Counted from the first letter of the stretch, positions 1 to 8,865 are shown. The stretch: DNA of 27,418 nucleotides from an uncultured Coriobacteriales bacterium (GCA_934654475.1 CAKUFZ010000025.1:1-27418), one strand, 5' to 3'. The notes: generated by a model not told the origin, from the letters alone. Numbers and translations: made by a program.

Positions 1-131
1 GTTCTCACGCGCAAGGCGCACGGAGCCGATGTGCGCGGTGCGGGCCTTTGGCCTACTGGAGTACATGAGGCTCCGTGCATGGAGCGTTCTTCGCGACAAG
101 TCCCGTGGAGAACGCGGCGCGTGAGGTTCTG
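1..131 (+). repeat. Palindromic repeat element, unit 1 (single copy after clpB)
   Basis: This noncoding stretch folds into nested stems. Outer stem P1 pairs CTCACGCGC (4-12) with GCGCGTGAG (117-125). Second stem P2 pairs CACGGAGCC (19-27) with GGCTCCGTG (69-77). A small tip pairs TAC (54-56) with GTA (61-63). An extra 7-bp hairpin, GCGTTCT (84-90) with AGAACGC (109-115), is seen only in this copy. It shares the flanks GTTCT, GCAAGGCGC and AGGTTC with the units at 7712-7962 and 8303-8525. It ends about 8 nt from the clpB stop codon, and its conserved strand runs opposite to clpB. The left edge coincides with the window start, so it may extend further or be part of an array. Function unknown. 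Confidence 0.75.
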
Positions 132-138
132 CAACGCT

Positions 139-2793
139 CTACTCGACTGAGTCGGGTTCGACGGGGACGTCTTCGGGGCTGGCCGCCCTCTGCGCACGAG
201 CCTTGGCCGAGGCCTCCTCGTCCTTCTCGACCACGATGTTGCCGTCGTTGTCGACGTCGACGCGCACCACGTCGTTCTCAGAGAGCTTGCCGTCGATGAT
301 GAGGTTCGCGATGCCGTCGACCACCTTGTTCTGGATGAGACGACGCAGCGGACGGGCGCCGAACGCCGGGTCGAGGCCGCCCAGACTGAGGGCGTCCATG
401 GCGCTGGGCGTCACGGTCATGCTGAGACGCTCGCGAGCAAGGCGGGCGCGCACGTCGTCAAGCTGCAGGTCGACAATGCGCTCGATGTCGGCGTAGCCCA
501 GCGAGTTGAAGTACACCACATCGTCGATACGGTTGACGAACTCCGGGCGGAAGGCCTGCTTGAGCACCTCCTGCATCTTGCCCTGCAGCTCTTCTTTGCC
601 CGTGGTCTCCAGGATGAACTGGGAACCCAGGTTGCTCGTCATGATGATGATGGCGTTCTTGAAGCTCACCACACGGCCCTGGCCGTCGGTAAGCCTGCCG
701 TCGTCGAGCACCTGGAGCAGCACGTTGAAGACGTCGGGGTGTGCCTTCTCAAGCTCGTCAAGCAGCACCACGGTGTAGGGATGACGACGCACGGCCTCGG
801 TGAGCTGGCCGCCCTCGTCGTAGCCCACGTATCCCGGAGGGGCACCGATGAGGCGCTGCACGCTGAACTTCTCCATGTACTCGCTCATGTCGATACGCAC
901 CATGGCGCGCTCGTCATCGAACAAGGCTTCTGCCAGCGCCTTTGCCAGCTCGGTCTTGCCGACGCCGGTGGGGCCCATGAACAGGAAGCTGCCCAGGGGA
1001 CGGTCGGGGTCAGACAGGCCCGCACGAGAACGACGCACGGCGCTCGCCACGGCGTGGACGGCCTCGTCCTGACCGATGACACGCTCCTTGAGGTGTTCCT
1101 CGAGGTGACGGAGCTTCTCCATGTCGCCTTGCATCATCTTCGACACGGGCACGCCCGTCCAGGCGCTCACCACAGCGGCGATCTCGTCTGCGGTGACCTC
1201 CTCCTTGAGGTTGGCGCCGGCCTCCTGCTTGGCGCGCAGGCGCTGCTCGGCGTCGCGGTAGTCGGCCTCCAGCTTGGGGATCGTGGAGTAGCGCAGCTCG
1301 GAGGCACGCATGAGGTCGCCGGAACGCGTGGCGCGCTCTTCTTCGCTGCGGGCTTCGTCAATCTGGCTCTTGAGCTGCTGCACCAGGTCGATGATGCCCT
1401 TCTCGTTCTGCCAGGCAGCCTTGGCGGCGTCGAGCTTCTCGCGGGCGTCGGCAATCTCATGGCGCAGGGTCTGCAGACGCTCGGCGCTGGCCTCGTCGTC
1501 CTCCTTCATGAGCGCCTGCTCCTCGATCTGCATCTGAGTAAGCTGACGCTCCTGGGCGTCGATGTCGCTGGGCATGGAGTCGAGCTCCATCCTCAGGCGG
1601 CTGCCGGCCTCATCGACCAGGTCGATTGCCTTGTCGGGCAGGAAACGGTCGGTGATGTAGCGGTCGGAGAGCTGGGCTGCGGCCACAAGCGCAGAGTCGG
1701 TGATGCGCACGCCGTGGTGGATCTCGTACTTCTCCTTGATGCCGCGCAGGATGGAGATGGTGTCCTCCACCGTGGGCTGGTCGACCATGACGGGCTGGAA
1801 ACGCCTGGCAAGAGCCGCGTCCTTCTCGATGTACTTGCGGTACTCGTCAAGCGTCGTGGCGCCGATGGCGTGCAGCTCGCCGCGGGCAAGCGCGGGCTTC
1901 AGGATGTTGGAGGCATCCATGGAGCCGCCCGAGGCGCCGGCGCCCACGATGGTGTGCAGCTCATCGATGAACAGGATGACGTTGCCACCGGCCGCCGCGA
2001 CCTCCTTGAGCACGGCCTTCAGGCGGTCCTCGAACTCGCCACGGTATTTGGCGCCTGCCACCATGGCGCTCATATCGAGCTCGATGAGCTCGCGGTCACG
2101 TAGGGTCGAAGGCACGTCGCCGGCGACGATGCGCTGCGCAAGACCCTCGACGATAGCCGTCTTGCCGGTACCGGGCTCACCGATGAGCACGGGGTTGTTC
2201 TTCGTGCGGCGCGAAAGCACCTGCACCGTGTGACGAATCTCCTCGACACGGCCGATGACCGGGTCGAGCTTGCCCTCGCGGGCCAGGTCGGTCAGGTTGC
2301 GACCATACTGCTTGAGCGCCTCAAACTGGGGCTTGCTCTCGGCATCGGTCACGCGCGAGTCGCCACGGAGCTGCTCATAGGCGTCCTGCACGCGCTTGGC
2401 CGTCACACCGGCGTCGTTCAGGATACGCCCGGCGTCACCCTTGTCGCCTGCAAGCGCGATAAGCAGGTGCTCGGTGGTGGCAAACGAGTCGCCCATCTTC
2501 GAAGCGAGCTTCTGCGAGGCGTCGAGCACGTGCATGAGCCCCTGGCTCATGCCGGCCTGGGAGCCGCCGCTCACGCGGGGCTGGCTTGCCAGCTTCTCGT
2601 CAACGACGGCCTTGAGCTGGGCGGGGTCGGCGCCCACACGCTCGATGATGGCATCGAGGTTGCGCTCGGAGCTCTCAAGCAGGGCCTTCAGAAGGTGAAG
2701 GCTTGTAACTTCTGAAGCCTCCATGTCGGAGGCAACGCCCACGGCTTCCTGCAAAGCGGCCTGGGCGGTCATTGCGAATTTGTCAATCCTCAT
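139..2793 (-). CDS. clpB: ATP-dependent disaggregase ClpB (Hsp104 family)
   Basis: ClpB is a hexameric AAA+ machine that works with DnaK/DnaJ/GrpE to pull polypeptides out of cytoplasmic aggregates. The 884-residue product has the usual length and order: Clp N-domain (about 1-145), AAA module 1 with Walker A GEPGTGKT near 205 and Walker B ILFIDELHTI, the coiled-coil middle domain (about 400-520), and AAA module 2 with GPTGVGKT near 610 and VVLLDELEKA. An acidic tail ends in EPDSVE. A GTG at 2802 overlaps the hspR stop, but the ATG at 2793 gives the family's typical MRIDKF start and is preferred; GAGAAGGATGG lies upstream. It is the last gene of dnaJ-hspR-clpB and should be co-regulated by HspR. 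A palindromic repeat follows the stop codon. Confidence 0.97.
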   Translation of the reverse strand: MRIDKFAMTAQAALQEAVGVASDMEASEVTSLHLLKALLESSERNLDAIIERVGADPAQLKAVVDEKLASQPRVSGGSQAGMSQGLMHVLDASQKLASKMGDSFATTEHLLIALAGDKGDAGRILNDAGVTAKRVQDAYEQLRGDSRVTDAESKPQFEALKQYGRNLTDLAREGKLDPVIGRVEEIRHTVQVLSRRTKNNPVLIGEPGTGKTAIVEGLAQRIVAGDVPSTLRDRELIELDMSAMVAGAKYRGEFEDRLKAVLKEVAAAGGNVILFIDELHTIVGAGASGGSMDASNILKPALARGELHAIGATTLDEYRKYIEKDAALARRFQPVMVDQPTVEDTISILRGIKEKYEIHHGVRITDSALVAAAQLSDRYITDRFLPDKAIDLVDEAGSRLRMELDSMPSDIDAQERQLTQMQIEEQALMKEDDEASAERLQTLRHEIADAREKLDAAKAAWQNEKGIIDLVQQLKSQIDEARSEEERATRSGDLMRASELRYSTIPKLEADYRDAEQRLRAKQEAGANLKEEVTADEIAAVVSAWTGVPVSKMMQGDMEKLRHLEEHLKERVIGQDEAVHAVASAVRRSRAGLSDPDRPLGSFLFMGPTGVGKTELAKALAEALFDDERAMVRIDMSEYMEKFSVQRLIGAPPGYVGYDEGGQLTEAVRRHPYTVVLLDELEKAHPDVFNVLLQVLDDGRLTDGQGRVVSFKNAIIIMTSNLGSQFILETTGKEELQGKMQEVLKQAFRPEFVNRIDDVVYFNSLGYADIERIVDLQLDDVRARLARERLSMTVTPSAMDALSLGGLDPAFGARPLRRLIQNKVVDGIANLIIDGKLSENDVVRVDVDNDGNIVVEKDEEASAKARAQRAASPEDVPVEPDSVE

Positions 2794-2798
2794 ATGTG

Positions 2799-3248
2799 TC
2801 ACCCATCCTTCTCGGTGCCCATGTCCTTCTTCTCAAGGTCGGACACTCCCGCCAGCAGCGCCAGCGGGCTCTTGCCGCCCTCGGCATACGGCATGAGGGC
2901 GGTGATGGTCTCACGCATCCGATACTCGTGGACCTGCTCGCGCAGCTCCTTGATCTCGGCGCGCAACTGCTCTATCTCGGCGTCGCGCTCATCCATCTGG
3001 GTCTTCATGTCGAGGATGCGCACAACGCCGGCAAGGTTGATGCCCTCGTCGGTCAGACGGCCGATGAGGTCGAGCCGCTCGATGTCGGCCTGCGAGTACA
3101 GGCGCGTGTTGCCCGAGCTGCGGCGCGGGTTCACCAGACCCTTGCTCTCATAGATGCGCAGGGTCTGGGGATGCATGCCGGTGAGCTCGGCGGCAACCGA
3201 GATCATGTACAGCGGGCGGTTTCTCTCGTCGTCGTTTCTCGAGGGCAT
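2799..3248 (-). CDS. hspR: HspR, MerR-family heat-shock repressor
   Basis: HspR represses dnaK and clpB operons in actinobacteria, using DnaK as co-repressor in the classical model. The 149-residue protein has a MerR winged-helix DNA-binding domain near the N-terminus (YMISVAAELTGMHPQTLRIY, then SKGLVNPRRSSGNTRLYS). A charged coiled coil (about 80-115) should dimerise it, and a short tail ends in EKKDMGTEKDG. There is no metal- or drug-binding domain, as expected for HspR. The start has AGAGGT upstream and lies 6 nt after the dnaJ stop. The stop overlaps a possible clpB GTG by 4 nt, so translation is probably coupled. No full HspR inverted repeat (CTTGAGT-N7-ACTCAAG) was found; only a half-like CTTGAGC at 4298-4304. 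Confidence 0.93.
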   Translation of the reverse strand: MPSRNDDERNRPLYMISVAAELTGMHPQTLRIYESKGLVNPRRSSGNTRLYSQADIERLDLIGRLTDEGINLAGVVRILDMKTQMDERDAEIEQLRAEIKELREQVHEYRMRETITALMPYAEGGKSPLALLAGVSDLEKKDMGTEKDG

Positions 3249-3254
3249 CTTGGA

Positions 3255-4211
3255 TTACCTCTTATCCTTGAGCGCGCCGCGAGGGTCACGCTTGTCATGG
3301 TCGCGCAGGCGCTCGAGCGTCTCGCGCTCCTCATCGGTCAGGTCGCGGGGCACGGCGATGGCAATCTTCACGTAGAAGGAGCCGGTCGAGCCCTTGTGCT
3401 TCACGTCGGGGGCGCCCATGCCCTTGAACCTGAAGACCTTGCCAGGCTGGGTGCCGGCAGGAATCTTGAGCTTGAGGTCCTTGCCATTGGGGGCGGGCAC
3501 AACGACCTCGGCGCCCAGGCACGCCTCGTACACGCTCACAGGCAGGTCCATATGGATGTCGGCCCCGTCGCGGGTGTAGAAGGGATGCGCCGCCACGCGC
3601 GTGGTCACCACGAGGTCGCCGCGGGCTCCGCCCTGCGAGCCATACTCGCCGCGCTCGCGGTAACGCAGCTTGCCGCCGTCGACGGCACCTGCGGGAATCT
3701 TGACGGTGAGCGTCTCGGTCGTGCCCGTGGAGGGAATGCGATAGCTCACTTTGCGCGAGACACCCTCCAGGGCCTCCTTGAACGAGACCTCCACGCTCAT
3801 GGTCAGGTCGCCGCCGCGCTGCGGACGGGGCTGGCCCCAGCCGTTGAACCCACCGAAACCGGTGGTCTGTGGATCCCACTCGGTGCCAAAGGCGCCCTCG
3901 CCATGCAGGATGGAGTCGATGATGGACTGCCAGTCCATGCCCGTCCCGCCCGTGTAGCTGTAGCTGCCGCCGGCGCCGGGGTTTCCGCCCATGAACGCGC
4001 CGTACTTGAGCGCCTTGTCGTACTCCGCACGCTTTTTGGAGTCGGAGAGGACCTCGTAGGCCTGGCTGACCTGCTTGAACTCCTCTTCGTCTCCGCCTGC
4101 GTCAGGGTGAAGCTTCACGGCAAGCTTGCGGAACGCCTTCTTGATTTCGTCGTCGGATGCCTTTTCGTCGACGCCCAGAACTTCGTATAAGGTCTTCTGA
4201 GTCGATGCCAT
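3255..4211 (-). CDS. dnaJ: DnaJ/CbpA-type co-chaperone lacking the zinc-finger domain
   Basis: This J-domain protein stimulates the DnaK ATPase and delivers substrates. The 318-residue product has an N-terminal J-domain with the essential HPD at residues 35-37, a Gly/Phe-rich linker (about 75-130, with FGGFNGWGQP), then two C-terminal beta-barrel substrate-binding domains. The four CxxCxGxG zinc-finger repeats of type-I DnaJ are absent, so it is a class B (CbpA-like) protein although it occupies the canonical dnaJ position. The ATG at 4211 lies 12 nt after AAGGAGG; the GTG four codons upstream directly abuts that sequence and is unlikely. It begins a cluster with hspR and clpB, separated from grpE by 188 nt containing a hairpin and a repeat fragment. 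Confidence 0.95.
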   Translation of the reverse strand: MASTQKTLYEVLGVDEKASDDEIKKAFRKLAVKLHPDAGGDEEEFKQVSQAYEVLSDSKKRAEYDKALKYGAFMGGNPGAGGSYSYTGGTGMDWQSIIDSILHGEGAFGTEWDPQTTGFGGFNGWGQPRPQRGGDLTMSVEVSFKEALEGVSRKVSYRIPSTGTTETLTVKIPAGAVDGGKLRYRERGEYGSQGGARGDLVVTTRVAAHPFYTRDGADIHMDLPVSVYEACLGAEVVVPAPNGKDLKLKIPAGTQPGKVFRFKGMGAPDVKHKGSTGSFYVKIAIAVPRDLTDEERETLERLRDHDKRDPRGALKDKR

Positions 4212-4243
4212 GTTGAAGAACACCCTCCTTCCAGAAGAATGAA

Positions 4244-4280
4244 GCGGAACCTGATGCGCGGCCTCGCGCAGGCATCAGGG
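4244..4280 (-). repeat. Minimal/partial copy of the palindromic repeat between grpE and dnaJ
   Basis: On the minus strand CTGATGC (4278-4272) pairs with GCATCAG (4257-4251), and the right arm continues into GGTTCCGC. That is the same right flank and the same outer-stem sequence as repeat unit E at 8445-8515. The middle of the element is missing: the loop is only 14 nt. It lies in the leader upstream of the dnaJ ribosome-binding site. I read it as a shortened relative of the family; chance similarity cannot be excluded. Confidence 0.5.
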
Positions 4281-4309
4281 CGCCTTTGGAAATGCCTCTT
4301 GAGCTTGAC

Positions 4310-4346
4310 AAAGGCCGCGTCGGAAGAACTCTCCGGCGCGGCCTTT
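4310..4346 (-). terminator. Hairpin between grpE and dnaJ, possible terminator or attenuator
   Basis: AAAGGCCGCG (4310-4319) and CGCGGCCTTT (4337-4346) are exact inverted repeats, with further CGG/CCG pairing inside, 54 nt after the grpE stop. The style matches the other terminators in this window (AAAGGCC...GGCCTTT). In the minus direction the run of T after the stem is short (CTTTG), so termination may be partial. It would set dnaK-grpE levels above dnaJ-hspR-clpB. Confidence 0.6.
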
Positions 4347-4399
4347 GCTCGTCTACGTTGGTGCGTCTCCTTGGAAGCGCAACGCCTTGCGGCCTTGCG

Positions 4400-5052
4400 C
4401 TACTCCTCGGTAGCTGCAGGTTGGGCCGGGCCGCCCTTGGCAACCGTGACCATCGCGGTGCGGATGACGCGTCCGCCCATACGATACCCCTTCTGGTACA
4501 CGTCCTTCACGGTGTTGTCGGGCACCGTGGGGTCGGGCACCTGGGCGATGGCCTGGTGGTCGTTCATATCGAACGGCTTGCCAGCCGGGTCGATGGCCTC
4601 AACGCCCGAGCGATGCAGGGCGTCGATAAGCTTGTCGTACACGGCACGAACGCCGCTCACGAACTCGCCGTACGCGCCTTCCGGGTTGGACTGGGCGGCG
4701 TGGTCAAGAGAACGCTCCATGTCGTCGACCACAGGGAGGAGCTTCATGACGAGGTCCTCCGTGGCGCGAGCCTTCTCATCCTCACGCTCGCGTGCAGTGC
4801 GCTTGCGGAAGTTGTCCCACTCGGCCTGCAGACGCAGGAACTTGTCGTTGGCGGCAGCGGCGTCGGCGCGCGCCTTCTCGATGTCTGCCATCGAGAAGAC
4901 CTCGTCGACCGCGTCGGCAACGGCCTGCTCGTCTACCTGCTGGCCGTCTTGCTCATCAGCCTCGATGACCTGGGCCTCAACGGGCATCTCCTCAACGGGG
5001 AGCGCCTCGTCGGCACCCTGAGTCTCGGGCTTGTTTCCGTCGGCGGGCATCA

Positions 5053-5053
<1 letters not shown>
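4400..5053 (-). CDS. grpE: GrpE nucleotide exchange factor
   Basis: GrpE releases ADP from DnaK and so completes the chaperone cycle; it acts as a dimer in the cytoplasm. The 217-residue protein has a long acidic N-terminus (residues 1-50, rich in E, D and Q), a helical coiled-coil segment with the hallmark AEWDNFRKRTARERE, and a C-terminal beta domain with VRAVYDKLIDALHRSGVEAI and the ending VIRTAMVTVAKGG. The start ATG overlaps the dnaK stop by one base (TAATG), a classic coupling arrangement; a second ATG lies two codons in. The upstream ribosome-binding site is weak, which fits re-initiation by ribosomes leaving dnaK. Confidence 0.96.
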
Positions 5054-6975
<1,922 letters not shown>

Positions 6976-7010
6976 GATGTAACCTCTCTTCAGTAGATGG
7001 CGGGCCTCTT

Positions 7011-7028
7011 CCACCGCTTCTCCGGTGG
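7011..7028 (-). promoter_or_regulatory. Hairpin in the dnaK 5' leader
   Basis: CCACCG (7011-7016) and CGGTGG (7023-7028) form a 6-bp stem with a 6-nt loop, about 36 nt upstream of the dnaK start and between the candidate promoter and the ribosome-binding site. It could stabilise the leader or modulate expression with temperature. It does not occlude the AGAGAGG site, so a simple RNA thermometer is not supported. Confidence 0.35.
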
Positions 7029-7053
7029 GGTTACCCTTCCTTGATCGAGAGGC

Positions 7054-7084
7054 ATTATATCCCGTTTACTGCTGAGGCATACAA
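7054..7084 (-). promoter_or_regulatory. Candidate dnaK promoter
   Basis: The minus strand carries a perfect TATAAT (7059-7054), about 80 nt upstream of the dnaK start in an AT-richer pocket. The best -35 match is TTGTAT (7084-7079) with a long 19-nt spacing. Neither a CIRCE element nor a complete HspR inverted repeat was found around it. Confidence 0.45.
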
Positions 7085-7141
7085 AATCTAAGTCTCTTCA
7101 TATAACATTTTTTGATTGTGATTCTGAAAGGATATCAAACC

Positions 7142-7708
7142 ATGGGAAACGGAACAAAAGCGCAGGCACAAGGCACAAGACTGCCCGAAGCCAATGTGGA
7201 GGTCATCTACATGGAGCGAACAAACGACGAACTCGAAAGCCTCGCCGAGGAAGGGTTCGTCACATCGGGCAACGCGTTTTGCCGCGTGCTGCTCGTGAAG
7301 GGAAGGCCCGGCCCGGCAGAGGCGGGCGGCGGCGACTTGCTGTCCGGCGCCGACGGCGAGGCCCTGCGGGCGGGGCTTGCGCGGCTGGGCTGGAAAGAGA
7401 GCGACTGGGCTGGCCTCGCGACGTTTTTAGGACAGGACGGCTTTCCCCAGGCCGACCCGGCCGACCTGGCCGTGGCGGTGGAAGTGTTCGACCCAGAGTG
7501 CGTCGTGGCGCTCGACTCCCCCGCCGCCCGCAACCTGGCCCTTGCCTGGGGACTGCCAGAGCCGCTGCCGGCAGGCAAGGTCGAGCGCGTGTTCGGCCGG
7601 CGCGTCTTGGCAATGGGAGGCTTCGAGGCAGCCTTGGCCAGCCAAGACGGGAAGAAAGAGATGTGGCGTCGACTTCGCCAGCTCCCCCCTCTCCCCTCCC
7701 CTTTATAG
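7142..7708 (+). CDS. Uncharacterised protein with faint uracil-DNA-glycosylase-like pattern
   Basis: I do not recognise this 188-residue protein with confidence. The start at 7142 has AAAGGA 9 nt upstream and is better than the in-frame ATG at 7112. It is soluble, with no signal peptide or membrane helix. A block near residues 45-85 (FCRVLLVKGRPGP, then LLSGADGEALRAGLARLGW) and a later one (EVFDPECVVALDSPAARNLAL) resemble, in order and spacing, the core of family-4/5 uracil-DNA glycosylases (VLFVGEAPG, VGPAGRLL, EI..RPKVIVALG). The iron-sulfur cysteines of that family are absent, so if related it is divergent and perhaps not catalytic. It ends in PLPPSPL-like low-complexity sequence (RQLPPLPSPL), and the stop codon abuts a palindromic repeat array. 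It stands alone, divergent from dnaK. Confidence 0.6.
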   Translation: MGNGTKAQAQGTRLPEANVEVIYMERTNDELESLAEEGFVTSGNAFCRVLLVKGRPGPAEAGGGDLLSGADGEALRAGLARLGWKESDWAGLATFLGQDGFPQADPADLAVAVEVFDPECVVALDSPAARNLALAWGLPEPLPAGKVERVFGRRVLAMGGFEAALASQDGKKEMWRRLRQLPPLPSPL

Positions 7709-7710
7709 GG

Positions 7711-7962
7711 ATGCGGAACCTCGTCCGCTGCGTTCCGCGGGACCTTACGTACCATGTGTACGCTGCGGCCCCGCGCGCCTTGCGGACGAGAACCCGCGTT
7801 TTTATAGGCAGAACCTGATACGCTGCCATGTGTACGCTGCGGCTCCGCGCGCCTTGCGCATCAGAACCTGCGTTTTAGTGGGCGGAACCTGGCGCATCGC
7901 CTCCCGACGCCTTGCAGGCCAGAACCCGCTTTTTGGCGGGCGGAACCCGGTGCGCAGGGTTC
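7711..7962 (-). repeat. Array of palindromic repeat units A, B, C (conserved strand on minus)
   Basis: This stretch without a gene holds three units joined by short linkers such as GTTTTTATAGG and CTTTTTGGCGGG. Unit A: P1 CTCGTCCGC (7720-7728) with GCGGACGAG (7782-7790); P2 CGCGGGACC (7736-7744) with GGCCCCGCG (7767-7775). Unit B: P1 7815-7823 with 7856-7864, lacking one P2 arm. Unit C: short and degenerate, CTGGC (7889-7893) with GCCAG (7918-7922). A and B share an almost identical block of about 34 nt (7752-7785 and 7826-7859). The single mismatch in A's P2 and in B's P1 becomes G-U pairing when read as minus-strand RNA. The end cap is GAACCC (7943-7948) with GGGTTC (7957-7962). The array begins 3 nt after the stop of the preceding gene. 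Spacers are not uniform, so it is not CRISPR. Confidence 0.8.
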
Positions 7963-7975
7963 GTTTGTGAGATAC

Positions 7976-8007
7976 AAAAAGGCCGCTCGGTTGCCCGGGC
8001 GGCCTTT
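7976..8007 (-). terminator. Rho-independent terminator of the first ferredoxin gene
   Basis: In the minus direction AAAGGCCGC (8007-7999) pairs with GCGGCCTTT, followed by a T run (7980-7976). It lies 31 nt after the stop at 8038 and separates the ferredoxin gene from the repeat array. Confidence 0.85.
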
Positions 8008-8037
8008 GGGTGGTGCAGCTGTCCTAGAAAGTCGAAG

Positions 8038-8220
8038 TTACTCGGCGATCTCGGTGATGGCGCCGACCGGGCACTCGTCCTGGCAGTTGGCGCAGCCGAT
8101 GCAGTCGCCCTCGTTGACGACGGTGCAAACGTTGTCCTGGAGCTCGATGACGCCGGCGGGGCATGCGTCGATGCAAGCGCCGCAGCCGATGCAGTCAGAA
8201 GCAGTGATAACAGGATGCAT
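8038..8220 (-). CDS. Small 2[4Fe-4S] ferredoxin (copy 1)
   Basis: This is a 60-residue clostridial-type ferredoxin, a cytoplasmic low-potential electron carrier. Two cluster motifs are complete: cysteines 10, 13, 16, 20 (CIGCGACIDACP) and 40, 43, 46, 50 (CIGCANCQDECP); as usual the fourth cysteine of each motif should bind the other cluster. An extra cysteine is at 32. The ATG at 8220 is preceded by GAGAGGAAG; the open frame extends further upstream only because it reads through the repeat array. It has its own terminator and a candidate promoter at 8250-8278. It is flanked by two oppositely oriented repeat arrays and resembles the second ferredoxin at 8532. The partner enzyme cannot be told from the sequence; pyruvate:ferredoxin oxidoreductase or hydrogenase are plausible. 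Confidence 0.93.
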   Translation of the reverse strand: MHPVITASDCIGCGACIDACPAGVIELQDNVCTVVNEGDCIGCANCQDECPVGAITEIAE

Positions 8221-8249
8221 GAATCTTCCTCTCCTCGTTAGGCCCACCA

Positions 8250-8278
8250 ACTCTAGCAGACCAGGTTTCTCCCACCAA
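8250..8278 (-). promoter_or_regulatory. Candidate promoter of ferredoxin copy 1
   Basis: On the minus strand TTGGTG (8278-8273) and TAGAGT (8255-8250) are 17 nt apart. TGC directly before the -10 gives an extended -10. It lies 30 nt upstream of the start codon. The -35 falls in a sequence resembling a degenerate repeat linker (CCCACCAAAACGCGG). Confidence 0.45.
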
Positions 8279-8302
8279 AACGCGGCCCCCGCACAACACG
8301 CA

Positions 8303-8525
8303 AGGTTCCGCCCCACTAAAAGCGGGTTCTCGTCCGCAAGGCGCCGGGAAGCGATGCGTACTGGACGTACACCAAAGGTGCGCACCGCGCGTGAGCCTCC
8401 CGGGAACGCAGCGGACGAGGTTCCGCCCCTCGCAAACGCGGGTTCTGATGCGCAAGGCGCACAGGTGCGATGCGTACTAGATGTACGTGAGCACCTGTGG
8501 AACGCAGCGCATCAGGTTCCGCATC
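8303..8525 (+). repeat. Array of palindromic repeat units D and E (conserved strand on plus)
   Basis: This gene-free stretch lies between the two ferredoxins. Unit D: P1 CTCGTCCGC (8329-8337) with GCGGACGAG (8411-8419), P2 CCGGGA (8344-8349) with TCCCGG (8398-8403). Unit E, the best preserved: P1 CTGATGCGC (8445-8453) with GCGCATCAG (8507-8515), P2 CACAGGTGC (8460-8468) with GCACCTGTG (8491-8499), tip CGTAC (8473-8477) with GTACG (8483-8487). Unpaired blocks AAGGCGC and GGAACGCA are conserved in both. Linkers such as GGTTCCGCCCCACTAAAAG join units. E ends 6 nt from the stop codon of the second ferredoxin, and its conserved strand runs opposite to that gene. D matches A, and E matches B, of the array at 7711, in inverted orientation. 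Confidence 0.85.
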
Positions 8526-8531
8526 ACACCA

Positions 8532-8726
8532 TTAGTCGTCGTCGTCGCAAATCTCGGTGATGGCGTTGACAGGACACTCCTCCTGGCACTCGCCGCAGCC
8601 CTTGCACTCGGACTCGTCGACGACGGTGCAGAAGCCGTCGTCGATCTCGATGGCGCCCGTGACGCACACGTCAACGCAGGCGCCGCAGCCGATGCACTCG
8701 TCAGTGTCGATAATGGGGTAAGGCAT
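8532..8726 (-). CDS. Small 2[4Fe-4S] ferredoxin (copy 2)
   Basis: This 64-residue ferredoxin is paralogous to the one at 8038 (same layout, MPYPIIDTDECIGCGAC against MHPVITASDCIGCGAC). Cluster cysteines are 11, 14, 17, 21 and 41, 44, 47, 51. The first motif ends CVTG instead of the usual CP, and the protein closes with four aspartates preceded by a cysteine at 60, giving a very acidic surface. The ATG at 8726 follows GAGAGGAGAG. It is transcribed away from nikR across a 291-nt intergenic region that should hold both promoters. No ordinary terminator follows; the palindromic repeat unit E begins 6 nt beyond the stop and may serve as the 3' end. Confidence 0.92.
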   Translation of the reverse strand: MPYPIIDTDECIGCGACVDVCVTGAIEIDDGFCTVVDESECKGCGECQEECPVNAITEICDDDD

Positions 8727-8834
8727 GAGTCTCTCCTCTCTCAACGGGCACAGGGCCCGCAAATACTTTCTGAACACGGTAGCCCGTATTCCCGGCTGCA
8801 GTGCCTCCATACATCGCAGCCGTCAACGGCGGGT

Positions 8835-8862
8835 AGGGTAGCATGATTCTCCCCATGCACAA
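8835..8862 (-). promoter_or_regulatory. Candidate ferredoxin-2 promoter with a palindrome in its spacer
   Basis: On the minus strand TTGTGC (8862-8857) and TACCCT (8840-8835) are 16 nt apart, with TGC before the -10. The plus strand carries GCATG (8841-8845) and CATGC (8854-8858), an 8-nt-spaced inverted repeat filling the spacer. A repressor bound there would block this promoter. The regulator is unknown; the NikR-like protein encoded next door is one candidate. Confidence 0.35.
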
Positions 8863-8865
8863 GTA

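Noticed and set aside
739..2103. Long plus-strand open frame opposite clpB (and similar ones opposite dnaJ and dnaK, for example 5416-6996)
   Set aside because: Antisense shadows of conserved genes, with no ribosome-binding site or recognisable domain.
4285..4310. HspR operator (CTTGAGT-N7-ACTCAAG)
   Set aside because: Only one half-like CTTGAGC (4298-4304) is present, without a matching second half at the right distance. No full site was found upstream of dnaK either.
7260..7829. Open frames running through the repeat arrays (for example 7260-7829 minus, 7912-8241 plus, 8195-8455 minus)
   Set aside because: Arginine- and alanine-rich translations with no start context. They arise because the GC-rich repeats lack stop codons.
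7711..8525. CRISPR array
   Set aside because: Repeats are long palindromes with variable stems, units differ in length and orientation, there are no uniform spacers, and no cas genes are present.
7711..8525. Composite transposon or IS pair around the ferredoxin gene
   Set aside because: No transposase frame, terminal target duplication or IS-like ends are visible; the flanks are structured noncoding repeats.
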